64,000 bases of DNA from Syntrophobacterales bacterium (GTDB lineage Bacteria > Desulfobacterota > Desulfobaccia > Desulfobaccales > 0-14-0-80-60-11), in the NCBI GenBank assembly GCA_023512475.1, contig JAILZL010000003.1:82075-146074 (forward strand). The letters run 5' to 3'. Every line of letters starts with the position of its first letter. Within the stretch, counting starts at the first letter, position 1. A program made the translations under genes and the position numbers. Shown piece after piece: positions 8,796-17,652 of this stretch. The notes under the pieces are model-generated. The model saw nothing but the letters and a program-made list of their open reading frames with translations, was not told the origin of the DNA and ran no database searches.

Positions 8796-9485
8796 TCAGG
8801 GGGTCACCTGGGCCAGGATGTCGTTCAGTTTGCCCTTGATGTGGCCCAGCGGCGGCAGCACCGGCAGGGCCGGCACCTCTTCCTCGGTCAACCTGCGGCG
8901 TTTGAAGCGCATGCGGGTGGAGAGTTCCTCCCGCTCCGGGGCGAACAGGCCGCCGGAGATCACTTCGCCGCCCCCCTCCATGGCCTCGATCTGGGCGGCA
9001 ATGAGGCCGAAGTCGAAGGAGGCGTTGAATTTCTGAATGTCCTCGTTGAGCAGGGTGAGGTGCATCTGGAGCTTGTGGTGACGCTCCTTCAGGGCGGCCA
9101 GGGCCTGCTGCAGCTCCTCATAGATCCCCAACACCAGGTTGCGGAACCGGCGCCAGGCGGTGAGGCCTCGGGCGGGGCGGTGGGCCAGCAGGGCCTGGCG
9201 CTGGGCCGGGGTAAGCTGCCGGAATTCCTCGTAGAAAGGCCAGGGACTCAGCCCCAGGGCCGCCATGACCCGGGAGATCACCCGCTCCTCCTTCAAGGCG
9301 GCGTAGAGGGCGTGGAAAAGCCGGGCCGCCTTGGCCACCTCCTCCCGGTAGGCCTTGGCCTCCTCCTCCAGGGCCCGGGTCTCCTCCTCCAGATAGACCC
9401 GCTCAGCGAAGTAATGATCCACAATCTCCTTTTTGATCTGAAACTTGAGCGAATCCAGTGCCTTTTCCAGATCGTCTTCGGTCAT
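8796..9485 (-). CDS. conserved hypothetical coiled-coil protein, ricT operon
   Basis: A 229-residue soluble protein not recognised from a named family. The N-terminal third is charged and helical (YLEEETRALEEEAKAYREEVAKA), a likely coiled coil. A second helical block with LLNEDIQKFNASFDFGLIAAQIEAMEG lies near 145-175. The C-terminus is basic, then proline-rich. It overlaps the ricT stop by four bases (ATGA), so translation is coupled and the gene belongs to the holB-ricT operon. In other bacteria this slot often holds other ricT neighbours (for example metG), so the local partner may be lineage-specific. No function is proposed. Confidence 0.75.
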   Translation of the reverse strand: MTEDDLEKALDSLKFQIKKEIVDHYFAERVYLEEETRALEEEAKAYREEVAKAARLFHALYAALKEERVISRVMAALGLSPWPFYEEFRQLTPAQRQALLAHRPARGLTAWRRFRNLVLGIYEELQQALAALKERHHKLQMHLTLLNEDIQKFNASFDFGLIAAQIEAMEGGGEVISGGLFAPEREELSTRMRFKRRRLTEEEVPALPVLPPLGHIKGKLNDILAQVTP

Positions 9486-10336
9486 GGCTCACTCCCGGGG
9501 GGGGACTCGTCGGGCTCCGAAGCGCCCGCCGCGGCAGGCAGGGGAGCCAGGGGCAGCTCCTCCAGGGGCAGCTCCCGTTCCTCGCCGGAGGCGGTCTCCA
9601 GGGTGACGGTCTGGCGGATGATGTTATAGCGGATGATCTTGGCGTCGCCGTCCGGGAGGTGCACCCGTTTCCCCACCCGGGGCAGATGCCGGCGGATCTC
9701 CTGATAGGCGGCGTATTCGTAAGTGAGGCAGCACATGAGGCGGCCGCAGACCCCGGAGATCTTGTTGGGGTTGAGACTGAGCTGCTGCTCCTTGGCCATG
9801 CGCACGCTCACCGGCTCAAAGTCCCGGATGAAGCTGGCGCAGCAGAGCTTCTGGCCGCAGACCCCCAGCCCCCCCACCATCTTGGCCCGGTGGCGCACCC
9901 CGATCTGGCGGAGCTCAATGCGGTTGCGGAACTCCTGCACCAGATCCTTGACCAATTCCCGAAAATCCACCCGGCCCGGCGCGGTGAAGTAAAAAATGAT
10001 CTTGCTGCCGTCAAAGAGCACATGGGCCCGCACCAGGTGGATGGGGAGCTGGCGGGCCAGGATGCGGTCCTGGCAGAAGGCGAAGGCCCGGGCGGCCAGG
10101 GCCCGGTTCTTGTCCGCCTGCTCCAGGTCCGCGGGGGTGGCCCGGCGCAGGAGGGTTTTGAGATTCTCCGGGACCCGCTGGAGCTCCAGATGGCGGTAGA
10201 TGGTCTCCACCCTGCCCAGTTCCGGGCCGTCCTCCAGGGCCACCACGACCCAATCGCCCCGTTGCAGGTCTTCTGCGCCGGTGGCCAGAGAGCAGCAGTG
10301 GCTGCCGCCGTTCAGTCGCACTTTGATCAGGTCCAT
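9482..10336 (-). CDS. ricT: PSP1-domain protein RicT (YaaT)
   Basis: A 284-residue PSP1-superfamily protein, like Bacillus RicT/YaaT, part of an iron-sulfur complex that affects RNA processing and development there. The PSP1 domain is clear (VKDLVQEFRNRIELRQIGVRH). The cysteine cluster that holds the Fe-S centre is intact: GGLGVCGQKLCCASFI and GRLMCCLTYEY. It follows holB with a 3-base gap and overlaps the next gene by four bases. The holB-ricT order is common across bacteria. Its target in Gram-negative anaerobes is not established. Confidence 0.9.
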   Translation of the reverse strand: MDLIKVRLNGGSHCCSLATGAEDLQRGDWVVVALEDGPELGRVETIYRHLELQRVPENLKTLLRRATPADLEQADKNRALAARAFAFCQDRILARQLPIHLVRAHVLFDGSKIIFYFTAPGRVDFRELVKDLVQEFRNRIELRQIGVRHRAKMVGGLGVCGQKLCCASFIRDFEPVSVRMAKEQQLSLNPNKISGVCGRLMCCLTYEYAAYQEIRRHLPRVGKRVHLPDGDAKIIRYNIIRQTVTLETASGEERELPLEELPLAPLPAAAGASEPDESPPGSEP

Positions 10337-10339
10337 AAC

Positions 10340-11377
10340 TCACGTCGTCGCCAGGCGGAAGCCCAGGATGTCCAGGGTCAGCTCCGGGTTGAGATTGGCG
10401 GCCAGATGGCGTTGGGCCCGGGAGAGGGCCAGGAGCCGGGTGAGCCAGGTCTCCGGCCGGCCGCTCAGGCTCTCCCCCTGAAGCTCCGGCAGCCGGTCCT
10501 GGTGCGCCAGGAGCTCCGGAGGCCCCCCGGCCCGCAGCACCAGGAGGTCCCGGTACCATAAGGCGGCCAGGGTGAGGAAGGTGTCCGCCTCCGCCACACT
10601 TTTGGCCAGCCGCTGGGCCCAGGCCAGGATGTCCGCGGCTCCGCCCCGGGAGAGGGTGTCCAGATCGGAGAGCACCTGATCCCGCTGGGTCAGGAGGACC
10701 TCAGGGTCCAGGGCCAGGGCCCGGCCCAGAGAGCCGCCGCTTAACGCCGCGGCCAGGGCCGCCTGGGCCGGCGGCCGCCCCCGCTTCTCCAGCTCCTGGC
10801 GGATGAGGGCCGGGGGCAGGGGGGCAAAGGTGAGCTTCTGGCAGCGGGACACCAGGGTGGGGAACAGGTCCCCTTCCTGGGCCGCGGCCAGGATGATCAG
10901 GTGCCGGGGCGGCGGCTCCTCCAGGGTCTTTAACAGGGCGTTGGCCGCGGCGTCATTCAGGGCCGCGGCGGGTTTGATGAGGGCCACCCGCCAGCCGCCC
11001 CCCACCGGCGGGTAGGCGGTGAGCTGGCGGAACTCCCGGATCTGCTCGATTTTGATCTGGGGCTGCCGGCCCTCGGAGGTGGGCCGCAGGAGGTAAAAAT
11101 CCGGGTGTGTGCCCGCCGCCAGCCGCCGGCAGGAGGGGCACACCCCGCAGGCCTCGCCTTCGGGGGTGGGCCCGGCGCAGTTGAGGCGGGCCGCCAGGGC
11201 GGTGGCCGCGGCCGCCCGACCCACGCCCTCGGGACCCACAAAGAGGTAGGCGTGGGCCAGCCGCCCCTGACTCAGGGCCATGGCAAGATAGCCCAACGCC
11301 CGCGCCTGCCCCAGGATGTCCCGGAAGAACAGGGTGGGGGTGACTTCGCTCTGTGGGCCGCGCTCCTTGTCCGTCAT
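10340..11377 (-). CDS. holB: DNA polymerase III subunit delta'
   Basis: A 345-residue AAA+ clamp-loader subunit. Visible are FRDILGQARALGYL, a degenerate Walker A (VGPEGVGRAAAA), a four-cysteine zinc module (C-x8-CGVCPSC), a Walker B-like AALIKPA-DAAANALLKTLEEPP block and the sensor 1 region (LFPTLVSRCQKLTFAPLP). The clamp-loader delta' subunit places the beta sliding clamp on DNA with tau and delta. It is the first of three tightly packed genes (holB, ricT, unknown) and starts 54 bases after the true end of the methyltransferase gene. Confidence 0.92.
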   Translation of the reverse strand: MTDKERGPQSEVTPTLFFRDILGQARALGYLAMALSQGRLAHAYLFVGPEGVGRAAAATALAARLNCAGPTPEGEACGVCPSCRRLAAGTHPDFYLLRPTSEGRQPQIKIEQIREFRQLTAYPPVGGGWRVALIKPAAALNDAAANALLKTLEEPPPRHLIILAAAQEGDLFPTLVSRCQKLTFAPLPPALIRQELEKRGRPPAQAALAAALSGGSLGRALALDPEVLLTQRDQVLSDLDTLSRGGAADILAWAQRLAKSVAEADTFLTLAALWYRDLLVLRAGGPPELLAHQDRLPELQGESLSGRPETWLTRLLALSRAQRHLAANLNPELTLDILGFRLATT

Positions 11378-11431
11378 TTTCCTCTTTCAGGAAATCCGCC
11401 CGGCCGGCGGAAAGATCCTGACCCTCTTCCC

Positions 11432-12184
11432 TTACCCCCTGGGCTTGCGGCCCCGGAGCAGGACCCCCCGGGTGAGGGGGGAGCTGTTCAGGCCGGTTGG
11501 CCCCACCAATTCCGCCTCATGAAAACCCGCTTGTCGCATCAGGGCCAGGAAAACCTTTCCCGGCACAGCCCCGCCCAGTCAGCGGGCCCAGTTTGCCACC
11601 CGCGCCTCCGGGCCGGGGGGCGGCTCTCCGGTGAGCACCTGGTCGGCCACCCAAAACCAGCTTCCCGGTTTCAGGACCCTGAAGACCTCGGCCAAGGCCG
11701 TGACCTTGTCCACCACCAGGTTGAAGGCGCCGTTGGAGATGACCGCGTCAAAGAGGTTCTCCGGGACGGGCAGCCGGGAGGCGGTGGCCACCAGGAAGAG
11801 GAGATTTCCGAGACCCATGAGCCGGGCGTTCTCCCGGGCCCGGGCCAGCATTTCGGGAACCAGGTCGATGCCGATGACCCTCCCTTGGGGGCCTGTCAGG
11901 GTGGCTGCCAGGATGGCGTCCACCCCGGCGCCGCAGCCCAGATCAAGAACTGTATCCCCGCTTGAGATACGCCCCAGGGAGAAGGGATTGCCCACCCCGC
12001 AGAAGGACCCGGCCACCTGCTCTGGGAGTTCCCGGAGAAAAGGGGCGGGGTAATGCAGGGCCTCCAATCCGGCCCGGCCGGTGGGGTACCTGAAGCATCC
12101 CGCCGGGCTGACCGCCACCTGGGCGTATTTCTGCCGGATGGCGGCGGCGATGCGCTCCTCGTCCTCCCGACTCAGCTTCTCCAT
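11432..12184 (-). CDS. ArsM-like SAM methyltransferase, probable selenoprotein (UGA = Sec)
   Basis: Class I SAM-dependent methyltransferase of the arsenite-methyltransferase/UbiE-like group. A naive reading stops at a TGA (11581-11579) after 201 codons, but the same frame continues for 48 codons to TAA (11434-11432) with family-typical sequence: after WAR-[TGA] comes LGGAVPGKVFLALMRQAGF and later SSPLTRGVLLRGRKP. In cysteine homologues this place reads like WxxC-x-x-GA, so TGA replaces a conserved cysteine, one of those that bind As(III) in ArsM. Residues seen earlier: SFCGVGNPFSLG, the SAM motif VLDLGCGAGVD, and FDAVISNGAFNL. Read with selenocysteine the protein has 250 residues. A SECIS-like hairpin follows at once. 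It lies between guaA and holB on the same strand. The substrate (arsenite or another thiophilic species) is inferred. Confidence 0.85.
11544..11578 (-). promoter_or_regulatory. candidate bacterial SECIS element
   Basis: Directly 3' of the in-frame TGA, the minus strand can fold a 9-bp stem, GCCGGGAAA with UUUCCUGGC read back (one G-U pair; 11564-11544), capped by GGU. The apical guanines lie 24-25 bases after the UGA, inside the range for SelB-bound hairpins, and a G-U in the loop is the usual recognition feature. Confidence 0.65.
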
Positions 12185-12247
12185 AAAACCGCCCCGGTCA
12201 GCCCGGCCGGTCTGCCTTCCGTCCGGGGGATCCGGTCCCTCCCCGGC

Positions 12248-13798
12248 TCATTCCCATTCGATGGTGGCCGGGGGCTTGCTGGAGATGTCATAGACCACCC
12301 GGTTGACCCCCTTCACCTCATTGATGAGGCGGTTGGCCAGGTGGGCCAGGAATTCGTGGGGCAGGCGGGTCCAGTCCGCGGTCATGGCGTCGGTGGAGTC
12401 CACCACCCGGAGGGCCACCACGTGCTCGTAAGTGCGCTCATCCCCCATCACCCCCACGGTGCGCACGGGCAAGAGCACCGCGAAGGCCTGCCAGACCTTG
12501 CGGTACCAGCCGGTGCGCTGCATCTCCTCCTGGACGATGGCGTCGGCCTCCCGGAGGATGGCCAGGCGCTCCGGGGTCACCTCCCCCAGGATGCGGATGG
12601 CCAGGCCCGGCCCGGGGAAGGGATGCCGCCACAGCAGGGAGTCGGGCAGGCCCAGCTCCTTCCCCACCTCCCGGACCTCATCCTTGAAGAGCTCCCGCAG
12701 GGGCTCGATCAGCTGAAGGGGCATAACCTGGGGCAGGGCCCCCACATTGTGATGCGTCTTGATGGTGGCGGAGGGGCCTTTGAAGGAGACGCTCTCGATG
12801 ACGTCCGGGTAGAGGGTCCCCTGGGCCAGATATCTGACCCCGCCGATTTTTCCGGCCTCCTCGGCGAAGACCTCGATGAACTCCCGGCCGATGCGCCGGC
12901 GCTTCTCTTCGGGGTCGGTCACCCCTTTCAGCAGGGCCAGGAAGCGCTCGCTGGCATCCACATAGATGAGGTTCAGGTGCTCCCGGTCCCGGAAGAGGCG
13001 CACCACCTCCTCGGCCTCGCCTTTGCGGAGCAGACCGTTGTTCACAAAGATGCAGGTGAGGCGGTCTCCCACCGCCCGGTGCACCAGCACCGCGGTGACC
13101 GAGGAGTCCACCCCGCCGGAGAGGGCGCAGATGACCCGCTCTGCGGGCCCCACCTGCCGGCGGATGGCCTGGACCGTGGCCTCGATGAAGGAGTGCATGG
13201 TCCACAGGCCCGAGAGCCGGCAGATGCGGAAAAGGAAATTTTTCAGAATCTCCCGGCCGTGGGGGGTGTGCTTCACCTCGGGGTGGAACTGCACCCCGTA
13301 CAGCCGGCGGCGCACGTCCCGGATGGCCCCCACTGGGGAGGCGTCGCTGCCGCCGAGGATCTCAAAGCCCGGCGGCGGCTTTTCCACCAGGTCGCCGTGG
13401 CTCATCCAGACGGTCTCCTGGGGGGCCAGCCCGTGGAAGAGATCGTCGAAATAATGGATGGTGAAGGTCTTGCGGCCGTATTCCCGGCTGGCGGCGGGCA
13501 CCACCGTCCCCCCCAGCATATGGCTCAGAAGCTGCAGGCCGTAGCAGATGCCCAGAACCGGCACCCCCAGCTCCAGGACCCGGGGGTCCAGCCGGGGGGC
13601 GTCCCCTTCATAGACGCTCCGGGGGCCCCCGGAGAGGATGATGCCCTGGGGCGCGAATTTCCGGATCTCCTCCAGGGGCATGGAGTAGGGGTGGATCTCA
13701 CAATACACCCTGAGCTCCCGCACCCGCCGGGCGATGAGTTGGGTGTACTGGGAGCCGAAGTCCAAAATGAGGATCTTTTCCTGGTGGGGATCGGGCAT
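12248..13798 (-). CDS. guaA: GMP synthase (glutamine-hydrolysing)
   Basis: A 516-residue enzyme that converts XMP to GMP with ATP and glutamine, the last step of guanine nucleotide synthesis. Domains in order: class I glutamine amidotransferase (about 8-195; nucleophile in [12 protein letters not shown], catalytic His in [11 protein letters not shown]), the ATP pyrophosphatase domain with P-loop [12 protein letters not shown] near 225, and the C-terminal dimerisation domain ending KPPATIEWE, the normal ending of the family. guaB lies 42 kb away in this window, so the two are not an operon here. A good promoter is seen upstream. Confidence 0.97.
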   Translation of the reverse strand: MPDPHQEKILILDFGSQYTQLIARRVRELRVYCEIHPYSMPLEEIRKFAPQGIILSGGPRSVYEGDAPRLDPRVLELGVPVLGICYGLQLLSHMLGGTVVPAASREYGRKTFTIHYFDDLFHGLAPQETVWMSHGDLVEKPPPGFEILGGSDASPVGAIRDVRRRLYGVQFHPEVKHTPHGREILKNFLFRICRLSGLWTMHSFIEATVQAIRRQVGPAERVICALSGGVDSSVTAVLVHRAVGDRLTCIFVNNGLLRKGEAEEVVRLFRDREHLNLIYVDASERFLALLKGVTDPEEKRRRIGREFIEVFAEEAGKIGGVRYLAQGTLYPDVIESVSFKGPSATIKTHHNVGALPQVMPLQLIEPLRELFKDEVREVGKELGLPDSLLWRHPFPGPGLAIRILGEVTPERLAILREADAIVQEEMQRTGWYRKVWQAFAVLLPVRTVGVMGDERTYEHVVALRVVDSTDAMTADWTRLPHEFLAHLANRLINEVKGVNRVVYDISSKPPATIEWE

Positions 13799-13863
13799 CG
13801 ACGGGTCCTTGATGGGGCAAACCGGTGAACCTGAGAGGGGTTCCAGACCCGGTTTTTACTTTC

Positions 13864-13892
13864 ATTATAGCCCCATCGGGAGGGAAAGACAA
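13864..13892 (-). promoter_or_regulatory. promoter of guaA
   Basis: On the minus strand TTGTCT (13892-13887), a 17-base spacer and a perfect TATAAT (13869-13864). The predicted leader is about 60 bases. Confidence 0.7.
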
Positions 13893-14029
13893 CGACGGGA
13901 GGGGCCGGGCGGGGGAGACCCCTCAGGTCCCTTGCCTCAGGGGTCGGAAAGGGTTAGGTTAGGGGGAGGGAATCCGGAGCCGGTTCCCCGGCCGCCGGGG
14001 TTTCAGCCATTTCATCGGGAGGTCTGAGC

Positions 14030-14212
14030 ATGTCCAAACGCAAGTACACCGTCCGGGCCGAATGCCCCGCCTGCGCCTGCGGGGACATCACCTTCCTGGG
14101 GCCGGAAAAGCTCCGGGAAAAATTCATCGGCGACGAAAAGGAGATTGATATCCTCTGCCCCATGTGCGGCACCAAGACCAAGGGCACGGTGGAGGAAGAG
14201 GAGCCGAAGTAA
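14030..14212 (+). CDS. small zinc-ribbon-like protein
   Basis: A 60-residue protein with two cysteine knuckles, CPACAC near residue 12 and CPMCG near residue 43, as expected for one zinc ribbon, and an acidic tail (VEEEEPK). GGGAGG lies 7-8 bases before the ATG. It converges on pckA with a 42-base gap that holds a GC-rich hairpin (GGAGGGG / CCCCTCC near 14220-14245) without a T run. No function is known to me; small zinc ribbons of this kind often bind nucleic acid or act as metal-binding adaptors. Confidence 0.7.
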   Translation: MSKRKYTVRAECPACACGDITFLGPEKLREKFIGDEKEIDILCPMCGTKTKGTVEEEEPK

Positions 14213-14254
14213 GCGGGGGAGGGGCCCCTCGCGCCCCTCCTCCGGCGGGCAGGT

Positions 14255-15844
14255 TCAGGCCGGGCCGCCGGGGCCGGCGTCCCGGACCGTCGGCTCCACC
14301 GTGCCGGCGTACTGGGCGAAGTTCTGGCGGAAACGGGCAATGAGCTCCTGGGCGGTGCGGTCGTAGGCCTCGGGGTCGGCCCAGGTGTTCCGGGGGTGGA
14401 GCAGGCGCTCCGGCACCCCGGGGCAGGCGTCCGGCACCAGCAGTCCGAAGGCGGGGTCCGGGTGGCAGGGGACCCCTTCCAGGGCGCCGCTCAAGGCCGC
14501 CCGCAGCAGGGCCCGGGAGTGGGCGATGTCAATACGGTGTCCCACGCCGTAAGGGCCCTCGGTCCAGCCGGTGTTCACCAGCCAGCACTGCACCTGGCTC
14601 TCCTTGATCTTCTCCCGGAAGAGGCGGGCATAGACGGAGGCGGGCAGGGCCATGAAGGGCGCGCCGAAGCAGGTGCTGAAGGTGGCCTGGGGCTCCTTGA
14701 TGCCCCGTTCGGTGCCCGCCACCTTGGCGGTGTAGCCGCTGAGGAAATGGTAGGTGGCCTGCTCCGGGCTCAGCCTGGCGATGGGGGGCAGCACCCCGAA
14801 GGCGTCGCAGGTGAGCATGAAGATGTGGCTGGGGGGCGGCCCCACCCCGGAGCGCACGATGTTTTTCAGGTGGGTGATGGGGTAGGCGGCCCGGGTGTTC
14901 TCCGTCAGGGAGTCGTCATCCAGATCCAGGCGCCGGGTCACCGGGTCGATGGTGACGTTTTCCAGGACCGTGCCGAAGCGCCGGGTGCATTCATAGATGT
15001 CCGGCTCCGCCAGAGGGTTGAGGCGGATGACCTTGGCATAGCAGCCCCCTTCGAAGTTGAAGATGCCCTCTTTCCACCAGCCGTGTTCGTCGTCGCCGAT
15101 GAGGCGGCGTTCCGGATCGGCGGACAGGGAGGTCTTGCCGGTGCCCGACAGTCCGAAGAACAGGGCGGTGTCCCCCTTTTCCCCCATGTTGGCGGCGCAG
15201 TGCATGGACAGCACCTCCTGCTGGGGGAGGTAGTAATTGAGGATGGTGAAGATGGATTTTTTGATTTCGCCCCCGTAGCTGGTGCCGCCGATGAGGATGA
15301 GGCGCCGGCCGAAATTCACGAGGATGAAGGCCTCGGAGTTGGTGCCGTCCAGCTCCGGGACGGCGTGGAAGGAGGGGGCGCTGATGACGGTGAACTTTGG
15401 GCGGTGCGTCTCCAGGAGCTGACGGTCCTTGATCTGGATGAACATGTTCCGGGCGAAGAGGTTCTGCCAGGCATAGGTGGTGATGACCCGGATGGGGATC
15501 TGGTAACGGGGGTCGGCCCCGGCATAGCAGTCCTGGATGAAGATCTCCCGCCCCTGGAGGTAGGCCAGGAGCCGGTAATAGAGCAGATCGAACTTTTCCG
15601 GGTCCAGGGGGGTGTTCTGCTCCCCCCAGGCGATGTGCGGGGCGCTACTGGGCTCATAGACAATGAACTTGTCTTTGGGGGAGCGGCCGGTGTAGGTGCC
15701 GGTGCGCACCACCACCGGGCCCAGGTGGGCGATGAGGCCTTCCCCCCGGGAGACGATCTTCTCATAAAGAGCCGGAGTGGTGAGATTCCAGTGGGCGGCG
15801 GCCACGTTGCGGATGCCGTGGTATTCCAGACCGTAGGCGGGCAT
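14255..15844 (-). CDS. pckA: phosphoenolpyruvate carboxykinase (ATP)
   Basis: A 529-residue enzyme, the usual size, that interconverts oxaloacetate and PEP with ATP. Visible: RTGTYTGRSPKDKF, the kinase-1 P-loop GLSGTGKTSLSADPERRLIGDDEHGW with its metal-binding aspartates, and SGYTAKVAGTERG. The ATG at 15844 is chosen because AAGGAG lies 7 bases upstream and the family sequence begins there; an open frame continues further upstream but has no homologous sequence. The role is gluconeogenesis or anaplerosis in the cytoplasm. It is divergent from the CBS gene. Confidence 0.96.
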   Translation of the reverse strand: MPAYGLEYHGIRNVAAAHWNLTTPALYEKIVSRGEGLIAHLGPVVVRTGTYTGRSPKDKFIVYEPSSAPHIAWGEQNTPLDPEKFDLLYYRLLAYLQGREIFIQDCYAGADPRYQIPIRVITTYAWQNLFARNMFIQIKDRQLLETHRPKFTVISAPSFHAVPELDGTNSEAFILVNFGRRLILIGGTSYGGEIKKSIFTILNYYLPQQEVLSMHCAANMGEKGDTALFFGLSGTGKTSLSADPERRLIGDDEHGWWKEGIFNFEGGCYAKVIRLNPLAEPDIYECTRRFGTVLENVTIDPVTRRLDLDDDSLTENTRAAYPITHLKNIVRSGVGPPPSHIFMLTCDAFGVLPPIARLSPEQATYHFLSGYTAKVAGTERGIKEPQATFSTCFGAPFMALPASVYARLFREKIKESQVQCWLVNTGWTEGPYGVGHRIDIAHSRALLRAALSGALEGVPCHPDPAFGLLVPDACPGVPERLLHPRNTWADPEAYDRTAQELIARFRQNFAQYAGTVEPTVRDAGPGGPA

Positions 15845-15957
15845 AGGCACTCCTTCGGAGGGGGGAATGTCGGGCTCCTGGCCGGGGGCAAAAACAGCCC
15901 GGGTCGGGCTCCGGGGGCGCCGGTCTCCCGACGCGCTCCGACATATGAACTTATCAT

Positions 15958-15963
15958 TATAAT
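15958..15963. promoter_or_regulatory. possible -10 box in the pckA/CBS divergent region
   Basis: ATTATAAT offers a TATAAT hexamer on either strand in an AT-rich patch within an otherwise GC-rich gap. No convincing -35 is present for either direction, so this is weak. Confidence 0.3.
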
Positions 15964-16052
15964 TTACTCCCCTGAACGGGAAGGGGGAAAATTTTTCCAC
16001 CCGGACCCCGCCGTCCCCAGGGAAGGCGCGGGAACCGGGCCGGGAGGCCGCC

Positions 16053-16667
16053 ATGAGCCGGGAAATCGCCCCGGACGCCGGAGCGGGGGAATTCCCCCTC
16101 AGCGATGAGGATATCTACGAAGCCATGAAGGAAATCCCCGGGTATCTGGACATCACCCCGGGGAGCTTCCGGGAGCTCTACCGGCTGGCATACCGTCTGG
16201 CCCGGCAGCGTCTCTTTCAGGAGGTGACCGCGGCCCGGATCATGACCCGGGAGGTAATTGCGGTGGGCCCGGACACCCCGGTGGCGGAGGTGGCCGAAGC
16301 CATGGGGCGGGCGGGCGTCTCCGGGGTGCCGGTGGTGGAGGCGGACGGCCGGGTGGTGGGGGTGATCAGCGAACGGGATTTCCTCCGGCAGATGGGGTCC
16401 GGGGAGGCCAATTTCATGAGCCTGGTGGCCGCCTGCCTGCGCGCCCGGGGGTGTGTGGCCCTGCCCATCAGGAAAAAGGCGGCGGCGGAGCTGATGAGCG
16501 CCCCGGCGGTGACGGTGCACCCGGAGACCACCGTCCGGGAGGTGGCCGAGGTGCTGGCGGCCCACCGCATCAACCGGGTGCCGGTGGTGGATGGCGGGGG
16601 CCGGCTGGTGGGGATCGTCAGCCGGGGGGACCTGCTCAAGGCCCTCCAGGGCGGGGTGTCCCCATGA
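16053..16667 (+). CDS. CBS-domain-pair protein
   Basis: A 204-residue soluble protein. A helical N-terminal 55 residues are followed by two CBS motifs (about 68-125, with VIAVGPDTPVAEVAEAM and GVISERDFLRQM; and about 146-200, ending GRLVGIVSRGDLLKAL). CBS pairs bind adenine nucleotides or similar and act as regulatory modules. The stop overlaps the start of the HPP membrane gene (ATGA), so the two are translationally coupled; in many bacteria HPP and CBS are fused in one chain. The likely job is to gate the HPP partner, which is an inference from context. Confidence 0.88.
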   Translation: MSREIAPDAGAGEFPLSDEDIYEAMKEIPGYLDITPGSFRELYRLAYRLARQRLFQEVTAARIMTREVIAVGPDTPVAEVAEAMGRAGVSGVPVVEADGRVVGVISERDFLRQMGSGEANFMSLVAACLRARGCVALPIRKKAAAELMSAPAVTVHPETTVREVAEVLAAHRINRVPVVDGGGRLVGIVSRGDLLKALQGGVSP

Positions 16668-17206
16668 TCCGGGCCTATTGGGGGAAGATGCGGGGCACCT
16701 CCATCAGCCCGCCCCGGGTGGATGCCTTAGAGATCCTCTTCTCCGGCCTGGGGGGCTTTCTGGGTCTGGGGCTGGTGGCCTTCCTGGAGGCGCAGTTCTT
16801 CCAGGAAAGCGACCTTCTCCTCCTCATTGCGCCCTTCGGGGCCTCGGCGGTGCTCCTCTACGGGGCGGTGAAAAGCCCCCTGGCCCAACCCCGGAATCTG
16901 GTGGGGGGCCATCTCCTCTCCGCCGCGGTGGGGGTCACGGCCCTGAAACTGTTGGGCCCCCATCCGGCGCTGGCCGTGGCGGTGGCGGTGTCGGTGAGCA
17001 TCATGCTCATGCACGCCACCCGGACCCTCCACCCCCCCGGGGGGGCCACCGCCCTGGTGGCCATTCTCGGGGGCCCCAAGATCCAGAATCTGGGCTATCT
17101 CTTCGTGCTGATGCCGGTGGGCGCGGGGGTGCTGCTGCTGCTTGTGGTGGCGCTCCTCTTCAACAACCTCATCCCCCGCCGGCGCTATCCGGAGTTCTGG
17201 TGGTGA
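16664..17206 (+). CDS. HPP-family integral membrane protein
   Basis: A 180-residue protein with about five hydrophobic segments. It carries the family signature HATRTLHPPGGATALVAILGG near residue 120, where the HPP tripeptide gives the family its name, and APFGASAVLLYG near residue 60. Some HPP proteins act in nitrite transport; the substrate here is unknown. The start ATG at 16664 overlaps the stop of the CBS gene. The pair looks like a split version of an HPP-CBS fusion. Confidence 0.87.
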   Translation: MIRAYWGKMRGTSISPPRVDALEILFSGLGGFLGLGLVAFLEAQFFQESDLLLLIAPFGASAVLLYGAVKSPLAQPRNLVGGHLLSAAVGVTALKLLGPHPALAVAVAVSVSIMLMHATRTLHPPGGATALVAILGGPKIQNLGYLFVLMPVGAGVLLLLVVALLFNNLIPRRRYPEFWW

Positions 17207-17237
17207 GGCGGGCTGAGGGAGGGGCGGAACCGGGGGC

Positions 17238-17450
17238 TCAGGGCGCCGGCTCCAGGCAGGGAGCGGGGGTCTGGGTGAGCTTGTCCGGCCAGGAATAGAC
17301 ACAGTAGTAGTAGAAGGGCTGCTCGCAGAAGCACACCGGGTTTTCTTCGTGCATCAGATAGGGGCACTCAAAGCAGCAGGCCGGAAGCTCCTCCGCCTGG
17401 CTGAAGGGCACCCCGTAGCGGCCGGCCCGGAATTCCTCCAGACGAAACAT
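17238..17450 (-). CDS. small cysteine-rich hypothetical protein
   Basis: A 70-residue protein with six cysteines (CCFECPYLM, CFCEQPF, YYCVYSW, and one near the end) and many aromatic residues. The cysteine spacing suggests a metal or Fe-S site. The ATG at 17450 is preceded by AGGTGG at a workable distance; an in-frame GTG 28 codons upstream lacks a ribosome site. It faces away from the small membrane protein gene at 17653. I do not recognise the family, and the start is uncertain. Confidence 0.55.
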   Translation of the reverse strand: MFRLEEFRAGRYGVPFSQAEELPACCFECPYLMHEENPVCFCEQPFYYYCVYSWPDKLTQTPAPCLEPAP

Positions 17451-17652
17451 CCCTTGCGCCACCTGTACCGGGAAAGGATAAGCTCTCTCAGTAAGGACGG
17501 TTTGGTCCCGGGGAAAGCCGGAGGCCCCCCGCACTTTGAGGCCATCTTACCAGGGCGGGGCCGGCGGGGCAAGCCTCCCTTGCACTTTCGGGCAGGTAGG
17601 CTACAATCAGGCCAGTGCCTGCGGATCAGGTTTGGGTCCGGTGGACACCGCC

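Noticed and set aside
11579..12184. The methyltransferase as a complete 201-residue protein ending at the TGA
   Set aside because: The frame after TGA continues with 48 codons of family-typical sequence, and TGA sits where homologues have Cys. Truncation or Sec read-through explains it better than a natural stop.
15844..16054. pckA starting 70 codons earlier at 16054
   Set aside because: The added residues have no PEPCK homology and would overlap the divergent CBS gene; AAGGAG precedes ATG 15844.
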